Positions 59,914 to 64,000 of a stretch of 64,000 nt of DNA are shown piece by piece. The position numbers were made by a program, and so were the translations under genes. This DNA is from Doris montereyensis (Eukaryota; Mollusca; Gastropoda; Nudibranchia; Dorididae), in NCBI GenBank assembly GCA_037039925.1, contig JAXRKP010000472.1, positions 86,001-150,000 of the forward strand, given 5' to 3'. The notes under the pieces are model-generated. The model was given only the letters and a program-made list of their open reading frames with translations, was not told the DNA's origin and made no database searches. Within the stretch, counting starts at the first letter, position 1, and every line of letters begins with the position of its first letter.

Positions 59914-62140
59914 TAGATCATTTATATTGCACTTACTCTCTTATGCAATAAAGCTCTAGGCACATCACAAATCACAGTGACATGATAGCAATATAAAAAA
60001 CACATACATAATATACATTTAAATTTCTTAAATATAGGTAAGAACGATAATTGGGTAATAATTTTCAAATTAAATGGGTTTAAGGATGCTTTCTCCTTAC
60101 ATGCATTCATCGTCCGTCTGGGTACAAACTTATCATCAAACACGTCGTCTGCTTCATTTTCCTCATCCGCTTCCTTTTTAGGGGCAATTACTGCTGAAGG
60201 CTGTGATGGACGCACAGGTTCATCTAGAGTAACGCGGGCATCTCTACCTGTAGTCACTTGCGGCTGGGGTTTACCCGTGAGTCTCCTTCCAGAGGAACTT
60301 GGGCTTGGGCAGCAACAGGCTGACCTCTGACATCTAAAACCTGTATCGGGATGATCCGCTCTTTTGAATTATTGCTGGCATTGACAGAGTTTGAGGCAGG
60401 AAGCCTCGTGACTGGACTGATCTGACCGCCAGCATATTCCGCACCTGTGGCCTGACCACTTTTGCTGACCAGCGGAAAATTTCCATTCCTGCCTTGTAGA
60501 GGGTTGATGGATTTTCCTGCGGGTCTGCTTGCGTGCTGGGGAGAGTTTGCTGGTTGTTTGTCTAAGTGAATAGCGGGACCCAGACCAACGTCTATGGCAT
60601 TGGAACGCGCTTGACCAGCAACTTGAGTAGGAACACTGGAGGCTAAATGTTTATTTTTTTACACAGCTGTTCTATCTCTTTGTAACTGTTATTGAGATTC
60701 CAACTGTTTCCTGCAATTAAAAACAAAAAAATAAATTCTGACACAATGAGTGGCCTGCAAATTCCTAATCTTAAAAAATAAGACAAAACAACAATTTAAA
60801 TTTAAGCCATTTTAAAACAGTAAGACGATCAGTGTAATACGGGTAGAAATAAAAAGTAGCTTGTTTCTTTGTTTGCTTGTTTAATTTAAATTTACCCTGT
60901 CCACCATCGTGGTAATCTCAAGGTGGATTAAGAGGAAACAGCAAGATAAGAGAGAAGTAAAAGAGTAAAAGGTCAAATGTAGGACCTACTGTCAAAGCCA
61001 AAGAATAACAGACTAACATTTACACCATGTAAGGCTTTTACACGGCCTATAATCCGCAGCTTGCATCGGTTTCTACAGTGTGAAGCGGAAAAGTTGATAA
61101 TGGTTATCTCCTGAACAGGACGCTAATCTGTCGCAGGGTTTTATTTCCAATTTGTCGCTGGTACCCATTTACACCTTGGTTGAGTAGTAAGGAAAGTTAA
61201 TGCTAGGTGTCTTTCCCAAGGAACACAACGTCGGACCATTGTTAGCTTTTGAACCCAGGACCTCATGATCCAAAGTTGAGCAACCTTACCACAAGGCCAC
61301 TGATGTCATAGTCACACCATGTGGAAGGCTACTGTATAACAAAATTTTTTTTTGCAAAAAGAATTTCTTTGTGATTAAATTTGCCAAACATAGGAAAAGT
61401 TGCTATGTGCATTATCAACAAATTCATCAAATCCAAACTGTTTAATTTATCCAAAACAGCTACTGAGTGTGACTAGACATTAAACCGAATAATGTGTGAA
61501 GTTCTAGCCAAGTTTGTTCAAAACTGAAAAAGCCTATTTGAAATGAAGTTGTAGGTATTTTTGCAATGAAAATCCAAGATGGCAGCATTCCCATGGCAAC
61601 CATATGACAAAGAAAGAACATAATATTTTTTTCAGCTAATTTAGACATGCGAGTACAATGGTAGTGGTTAAAAATGTCTGTATAAAATAATTTTAAGGAA
61701 ATCGTCCACACACTCCCCGCCATTAAGATATGGCTAAGATTCAAAACAGGTTGATAGTTATTGTAAGAATTATATATATGCATACTGGTTGAATTGCCTA
61801 AAAAGTTTGTGTGGGTATATGTGTGTGTGTGTTGGGGGGGGGGGGGGAAAGTTTATCTTATGATAAAAATGTGGTTCTTTAAATTAAAGTGGGAAAGATT
61901 CCATTTAAAATCTTTAGAAAATAAAACAATAATTTCTTTCATAAAAATCAAAAATCAAATGAAACTAAACAAACATCTATAAGCAAATATTTGTCTTTAA
62001 CAAAAAAAAAAAATGAGGTACCAAGGTAGACAGAAATACAACTCACGGAGCAATATAGTCTGAGCTTCATGCCTTTCTGTTCCTGTATTTTTCTGAAACT
62101 CATCAAGTAACAAAACTCTTTCTTTAGGGGTTGCCATCAT
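44496..62140 (-). CDS. OTUD7: OTUD7/Cezanne-family OTU deubiquitinase, 8 exons
   Basis: Minus-strand spliced gene with a start ATG at 62140 and a stop TAA at 44496. Exons in transcript order: 62140-62047, 60710-60101, 57249-about 57033, 55607-55509, 54373-54246, 52930-52814, 49672-49401 and 45702-44496; about 900 codons, the size of vertebrate OTUD7A/B. Domains in order: a UBA-like helix region, a low-complexity Ser/Asn/Gln linker, the OTU domain, a Lys-rich linker and two A20-type zinc fingers. The family cleaves ubiquitin chains in the cytoplasm and limits NF-kB signalling; Cezanne prefers Lys11 chains (family knowledge, not visible here). Catalytic Asp and Cys are in [10 protein letters not shown]; His is in DAAHFSAL. 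The frame is broken by about seven single-base shifts, and phases around exons 5-7 do not all match. Either the assembly holds indel errors or this copy is decaying; intact splice sites and conserved domains favour errors. Confidence 0.88.
45703..45884. other. Start of OTUD7 intron 7
   Basis: Short unique stretch between the exon 8 acceptor and the 41-bp array. The intron (45703-49400) also contains an SINE, a second array and repeat X copy 2. Confidence 0.6.
45885..46745. repeat. Minisatellite, 41-bp unit, about 21 copies, built from a SINE head
   Basis: The unit is GTGGTATAAGTTTGTCATAG followed by AGTTGTTGCAGTGAAACTATA. Period 41 is read at 46321 and 46362. Outer copies read GTGTTGTGAGTTTGTCATAG, which is the first part of the S2 SINE head (GTGTTGTGAGTTTGTAATCA) that directly follows the array at 46740. 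Confidence 0.95.
46740..47055 (+). mobile_element. SINE S2, near full length
   Basis: Head GTGTTGTGAGTTTGTAATCA with box B-like ACTGGTTCAAAACCC, then GGTACTTCACTCTCC, GTGTGAATGAGTATCC, AAGCACCTAACAGTCTCC and GGGAGTTGAGAAGGACTTTG. It is the reference copy for reading the split S2 element at 24745-25495. Confidence 0.85.
47150..47825. repeat. Pyrimidine-rich minisatellite, about 42-47-bp unit, about 15 copies
   Basis: The unit contains CCCCATGTTTTCTCTAATTA and TTTCTCTGTTTCTCTCATTC. Copies are unequal in length. Plus-strand frames rich in Phe/Ser/Leu are repeat artefacts. Confidence 0.93.
47925..48785 (-). repeat. Dispersed repeat X, copy 2 (inverted)
   Basis: Reverse complement of 19140-20090. 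Shared words seen here include AATTGCTACGACTAG, AGTCAACATTTAATGACACT, GGGCTGGTTTTCTCTGAGTT, TCTTACGTAAG and CAATGGTGTAAGCC. Lies in OTUD7 intron 7. Both copies are diverged at many bases, so this is an old family. Confidence 0.85.
48950..49190 (-). mobile_element. tRNA-derived SINE, family S3
   Basis: Minus-strand head with GGTGACCAAATGGTTAGGCTG and a weakened box B (AGGTTCCAAATCC). The body has GGGAAAGACACTAGAC and TGTCGGACAAGTG, followed by CACCTGTTTTGCTTC. The tail block is absent. Confidence 0.8.
49264..49305. repeat. (C)24 tract followed by (AC)n
   Basis: A 24-bp cytosine run at 49264-49287 is followed by GACATACACACACACACATG, about 100 bp beyond the exon 7 donor. On the minus (transcribed sense) strand it is a G24 run, able to form G-quadruplexes. 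Confidence 0.95.
49401..49672 (-). CDS. OTUD7: OTUD7 exon 7: OTU core with catalytic His
   Basis: 272 bp, acceptor TTTCTTTTTTTCAG, donor CCAG|GTACGA. The frame is intact: [20 protein letters not shown], then [36 protein letters not shown] and [19 protein letters not shown]. The [17 protein letters not shown] and GGIYLPLEV words are hallmarks of the Cezanne branch of OTU enzymes, and the His of AHFSAL completes the active site. It ends with one base of an Ala codon completed by exon 8, in phase. Confidence 0.95.
49775..52738. repeat. Minisatellite, 25-bp unit, about 118 copies, filling OTUD7 intron 6
   Basis: The unit is CTTCAAACATTTGACATCCC plus ATAGA; copies near 51006 and 51031 give 25 bp. 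The variable part alternates ACATCACACAG, CTTCCTATAG-like and ATTAGATAG blocks. Edge copies (49775-49990 and 52200-52738) are mostly CACACAGACAT types, the centre mostly CCCATAGACTT types. The intron runs 49673-52813, so about 94% of it is this array. Confidence 0.97.
52814..52930 (-). CDS. OTUD7: OTUD7 exon 6
   Basis: 117 bp. Acceptor GTCTTGTTTTCAG, with a second AG five bases inside (TGAAG), so the true start is 52930 or 52925; the latter would match the phase-0 end of exon 5. The frame [20 protein letters not shown] corresponds to the EWQKEWNELIKLASSEPR helix of Cezanne. The donor is CAGG|GTATGG. Its phase does not match exon 7, so one base is off somewhere in this exon. Confidence 0.8.
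53010..54245. other. OTUD7 intron 5, no feature
   Basis: AT-rich, no array and no recognised element; one of the few array-free introns. A short (AT)n run lies near 53545. Confidence 0.5.
54246..54373 (-). CDS. OTUD7: OTUD7 exon 5
   Basis: 128 bp, acceptor TTTAATTTCAG, donor AAAGAG|GTCCTT. The frame is [19 protein letters not shown], then [14 protein letters not shown], equal to the MWGFHDRDLMLRKAL...RRWRWQQTQQNKE helices next to the catalytic loop in Cezanne. Joins exon 4 in phase through a split Ala codon. Confidence 0.93.
54500..55168. repeat. Minisatellite, 66-bp unit, 10 copies (OTUD7 intron 4)
   Basis: The unit includes GTTTTAAGTAATTTAAACAA, GATGTAAGCATGTTTAGCAT and GGCCAAATGGCCTCCTGGGC. 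Copies near 54601 and 54667 give 66 bp. GGCCA-AA-TGGCC inside each unit is a perfect small hairpin. Since 66 is divisible by three, long minus-strand frames stay open; they are not a gene. Confidence 0.95.
55275..55380 (-). mobile_element. SINE tail fragment (family S3)
   Basis: CTGAAATTTACCCTGCCCAC, CAATGATCTCAAGATGAA and a purine-rich tail match the other S3 tails in the same orientation. Confidence 0.7.
55509..55607 (-). CDS. OTUD7: OTUD7 exon 4: catalytic Asp/Cys loop
   Basis: 99 bp, acceptor TTTATTTGTTCAG, donor CTAG|GTAGTC. The frame [19 protein letters not shown] is followed by [18 protein letters not shown] is the OTU catalytic signature, with Asp and nucleophilic Cys present. It ends with one base of an Ala codon finished by exon 5. 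Confidence 0.95.
55608..56043. other. OTUD7 intron 3, unique part
   Basis: Searched for a missing exon on the minus strand; no acceptor/donor pair with suitable coding sequence was found. Confidence 0.5.
56044..56532. repeat. Minisatellite, 16-bp unit, about 29 copies
   Basis: The unit is CTACTTATCATATAAA, nearly invariant. OTUD7 intron 3. Confidence 0.95.
56575..56962. repeat. Degenerate minisatellite, about 17-bp unit
   Basis: Imperfect copies of TTTGAAAGAGACATCAT and variants (TTTAAAAGAG, CACTTGAAAGAG). Older and more diverged than its 16-bp neighbour. Confidence 0.8.
57033..57249 (-). CDS. OTUD7: OTUD7 exon 3, start of the OTU domain, frame-broken
   Basis: The acceptor TTTTATTCACAG is followed by the frames [10 protein letters not shown], then [20 protein letters not shown] and [12 protein letters not shown], then WELRAFLE...SLIEI, then TLVSLEQM. 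Together they follow the FQLPDLT-x-DFRSFIE-x-DLIE-x-LVALEQ order of Cezanne, immediately before GRLNWW in exon 4. Three single-base shifts are needed, at about 57214-57222, 57106-57112 and 57054-57060. A GTAAGT at 57103-57108 looks like a donor, but similarity continues past it. No canonical donor follows TLVSLEQM. Confidence 0.7.
57465..58445. repeat. Minisatellite, 26-27-bp unit, about 33 copies (OTUD7 intron 2)
   Basis: The unit is AGCTATTGTACAGTAAAACC plus TAGTTAA. Regular to about 57700, then increasingly broken. From 58230 to 58445 words of the next array (ACACCAATCT, TTACTTTCC, CCATGTCTTT) are mixed in. Confidence 0.92.
58470..58548. repeat. Duplicated spacer segment, copy 2 (copy 1 at 58015-58088)
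   Basis: GGTGGACTAGTTCTATATGA, CTCATCCA and CTGTGGAAAGAAA occur in both places in the same order, about 450 bp apart. Confidence 0.8.
58548..59540. repeat. Minisatellite, 37-bp unit, about 26 copies (OTUD7 intron 2)
   Basis: The unit is TTCCACGTCAACACCAATCT followed by ATCTCTTACTTTCCATC. Copies at 58805 and 58842 give 37 bp. Two plus-strand frames of more than 330 codons run through it; they are repeat-only and not genes. Confidence 0.95.
59640..59865 (-). mobile_element. tRNA-derived SINE, family S4
   Basis: On the minus strand the head is GGTGGCTCAGTTGGTAGACT (a good box A) with GGCCTGAGCTCAATTCTC at the box B position. The body extends to about 59640 (AAATCAGGACTCTGCTTGGG). Only one copy is in the window. 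Confidence 0.75.
59868..60010 (-). mobile_element. LINE 3' end with (ATT)n tail
   Basis: An ATT run of about 40 bp at 59872-59911 is preceded on the minus strand by GTGCAATATAAATGATCTAC and a hairpin-like GCTTTATTGCATAAG region. It resembles the L2/CR1-type end at 15735, next to exon 2 of OTUD7. Confidence 0.6.
60101..60710 (-). CDS. OTUD7: OTUD7 exon 2: UBA end and disordered linker
   Basis: 610 bp, acceptor TTTTTAATTGCAG, probable donor CAT|GTAAGG. It starts [18 protein letters not shown], which matches the NWDVNAALSDFEQLRQ helix of the Cezanne UBA-like region. A polar linker follows ([36 protein letters not shown]), then an acidic [18 protein letters not shown] stretch. Two shifts lie at the T7 run 60654-60660 and the GGG 60301-60303; adding one base to each run gives one continuous frame. 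Confidence 0.85.
60885..61310 (-). mobile_element. SINE S3, full-length copy
   Basis: This copy joins the two S3 parts found separately elsewhere. On the minus strand the head has box A-like TGGCCTTGTGGTAAGG and box B GGGTTCAAAAGC. The body has CCTTGGGAAAGACACC, CAACCAAGGTGTAAATG and CGACAGATTAGCGTCC. The tail CCACCTTGAGATTACCACG, GGTGGACAGGGTAAATTTA lies at the low end. Length about 425 bp. In OTUD7 intron 1. Confidence 0.85.
61311..62046. other. OTUD7 intron 1, remainder
   Basis: AT-rich. A G14 tract with (GT)n lies at 61820-61847. No exon seen. Confidence 0.5.
62047..62140 (-). CDS. OTUD7: OTUD7 exon 1 with start codon
   Basis: ATGATGGCAACC starts at 62140 and reads [20 protein letters not shown], then [11 protein letters not shown]. 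The donor is CTCC|GTGAGT, one base into an Arg codon completed by exon 2. The segment plus the start of exon 2 has the layout of the N-terminal UBA-like domain of Cezanne (LxxFxxxTGxExxxAxxLLxxxxWxxxxA). The second ATG, three bases on, is equally possible. A 5' UTR acceptor (TTTTACAG) at 62202-62209 suggests an upstream non-coding exon. Confidence 0.8.
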
Positions 62141-63224
62141 TTGCCAACCCCTATGTCCTCTTCAATCCTCCAAAAAAGCAGGCGTTTCAAACAAAACGTC
62201 TCTGTAAAATCAAATGCAGTGCAATTCAAATACATAATATGACTGTGAAAATGATCATGGTTTAAAGTCTCCATTTCATTTAAGAATTCAAAAATAATAA
62301 AAGAAAGTGCTGGAAGTTTCCATTCAGAGCAAAACTGATGGGAAAGTGAAAGTGAAACAGGGGGAGAAAAATCCCTTTATAAATACATACCTATGAATTT
62401 GTACACTTAAATGAAATTTTAAAATGAATTAGTAAAGGCCTCCATGATAGCTTTCATACCAATGACATTCTGGGGGAAGGGGGAGAAAATTGCTCAATGG
62501 CGGCATAAAATCTGACAAGTAGGGGGGGGAAGGGGGAGGGGGGGAGGGGGGGAGGGGGGGAGGGAGGGGGGGGGGAGGGAGGGAGGGGGAATGTCTGATG
62601 AGCGATTTTTTTCCGGCCCTGATTCTCATCCGGACACTTGGTTCTGTCTCCTTCCCACTGTCATCAGGACAGTGGCCTGATCTCTGATGAATTTTCAACC
62701 CAAAAGGAGGCTCTCCTCTATGCAATCTTTTACCATTTTATCAATGTAATAAGCAGCAAATCATTTTGCTTTACTCTCTAAGAGAGATACAAAAGAGAAA
62801 ATTGCAGACTTTAAGTAGCAGCCATGCTGTTTCCAGATCTCTGGGCACAGCGTCATGAGCTGCACATGTAAACTCAAAGCACATGCTGCATTCAAGACAG
62901 GCGCAGAAAAATTATGTCTCAATCAAAGCAGCGCTATCATAAGACATCATCATGTAATTTCCCCTTTAGGAAACAGGAATGAATTTCAAAGCACTTCAAG
63001 TCCTGATATTTGTTGAACAAATGGAATCCAAAATTGTTAACCTTATTCCTCAAAGTTCTAGCCGCAGGATTCATTTTATCCAGTTGTTTTTGTTTTATGA
63101 AATGTCTTTACTAGTCATGGGGTTTCCCAAACTTCATTCAACGAAAAAATAGTTAGAGCATTTCTAATTTTGCTTCAAAAGGAGTGCCATAGTCAGACAC
63201 ACCCAGGTGACACAAAGAAATAAT
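62141..63224. other. 5' flank or UTR intron of OTUD7
   Basis: No promoter element can be named. A (GGGGGGA)-type G-rich run lies at 62521-62590. No coding exon supported. Confidence 0.45.
62521..62590. repeat. G-rich simple repeat
   Basis: Seventy bases of G runs separated by single A's on the plus strand. The proline-rich minus-strand frame through it is an artefact. Confidence 0.95.
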
Positions 63225-63910
63225 GCAAAATAATAATAATAATAATGCAAAATTTATATATTTATTGAATATGTCAGCTAATTCCCTGTCATTTTGCGTG
63301 TGATCGTAAGGAAGATGATGGGTGTTCATGTTTCATGAGACTATTTATGATGTTAAAATGTTCCTTGCTGTTGCTCTTGTGCTCAGCGATGTTGTCTCTG
63401 GTATATGTACGTTTCCATTTGTTTATCAGTCCATTTGTTTCGTTTTTTGCTTTGATATATAGTTTTCTGTGAATGACTAGCTTAGATTTCCGCTAAGTTT
63501 CTTCGGCTGCTCTTTTCTTTCATTTTGAGATTAAGATTTCATCACAAAACCATTTGGTGTTCGGTCGCAATGTTACAACTTTTGTAATCAGGGGGGTATG
63601 TTTGTTGAGTATTTGGACCACAATTTTGTTAAATATTGAAAATGTTGTTTCAATAATCCTTGGTCCCCCGAGGCTCTTAGTCATCTCTGATTTGACAATG
63701 TCAAAGAGTTTTTGGGGTGCTTTTTTAAGGCGTAAGACAAAAAGTTGAGGCTTGGTTTTTGTGACGGAAAAAAGAAACGGAAGAAAAAGAGAGTATAATT
63801 TTGAGAGGTTGCCTTCAATGTAAGCATTTTTCGTGACAGTATGAGACAGGTTATGGCCTTTTCGGGCCATCTGATACCCAGACTGTTTATTTGATCCCGA
63901 GCAATTCAAA
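63225..63910 (-). mobile_element. LINE fragment, endonuclease-RT linker joined to a 3' tail
   Basis: The minus-strand frame contains LNKHTPLITKVVTLRPNTKW, then FCDEI, and further on KLFIKAKNETNGLINKWK and DRELADIFNKY. These equal the LDKHAPLKTKTVTLRP-x-PWYNDEI and SDKELAxxFNxFF words that precede the RT domain in L2/CR1-like LINEs. Right after DIFNKYI the sequence is TATATAAATTTTGCATTATT with an ATT tail, the 3' end of such elements. RT is therefore deleted. Confidence 0.8.
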
Positions 63911-64000
63911 TGTCATACAGTGATACCTATCGAATCAGGAAGGAAGGGGCAGGTATGGGTGCCCAAAGCCGAGACAGCCAAGACTAGCTGCATAATTGTC
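63911..64000. other. Window edge
   Basis: No feature seen. Confidence 0.5.

Noticed and set aside
62429..62725. Proline-rich minus-strand protein
   Set aside because: The proline tract is the G-rich simple repeat at 62521-62590; the rest shows no coding similarity or splice context.

Overview
The window is eukaryotic nuclear DNA from an invertebrate, most likely a marine mollusc and probably a gastropod. The evidence is spliced genes with GT-AG introns, LINE, SINE and Ty3/gypsy remains of lophotrochozoan style, AT-rich non-coding DNA and an extreme load of minisatellites. The taxon is an inference from repeat style and protein similarity recalled from memory; no search was run.

Two host genes are visible, both on the minus strand. 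(1) Positions 881-5671 hold four exons of an ankyrin-repeat protein; three of them join in phase, and the 3' end of the gene lies outside the window. (2) Positions 44496-62140 hold a gene of the OTUD7/Cezanne deubiquitinase family in eight exons. It has an N-terminal UBA-like segment, an OTU catalytic domain ([14 protein letters not shown], with the histidine in DAAHFSAL), a basic linker and two C-terminal A20-type zinc fingers. The family removes ubiquitin chains (Cezanne prefers Lys11 linkages) and dampens NF-kB signalling. The reading frame is broken at several single-base positions, most next to short homopolymers, so either the assembly has uncorrected indels or this copy is decaying.

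The rest is repeat DNA. About 25 tandem arrays with unrelated units of 14-72 bp cover roughly 40% of the window. The largest are a 37-bp array (7425-10712 and 14974-15312), a 44-bp array (16.8-18.2 kb), a 23-bp array (29.2-30.6 kb), a 38-bp array (32.2-36.7 kb) and a 25-bp array (49.8-52.7 kb) that fills almost a whole OTUD7 intron. A complete but frame-broken Ty3/gypsy LTR retrotransposon (10713-14973) sits inside the 37-bp array with a 4-bp target duplication.

Other mobile DNA includes at least five LINE fragments (4.4, 16, 21.8-24.1, 38.8 and 63 kb) plus a LINE 3' end at 59.9 kb, four tRNA-derived SINE families, one nested SINE insertion at 25 kb, and an inverted pair of about 0.9-kb unclassified repeats (19.1 and 47.9 kb). 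Several tandem arrays begin inside or at the ends of these elements, so transposable elements appear to have seeded satellites. I found no bacterial genes, CRISPR arrays or intact tRNA/rRNA genes.
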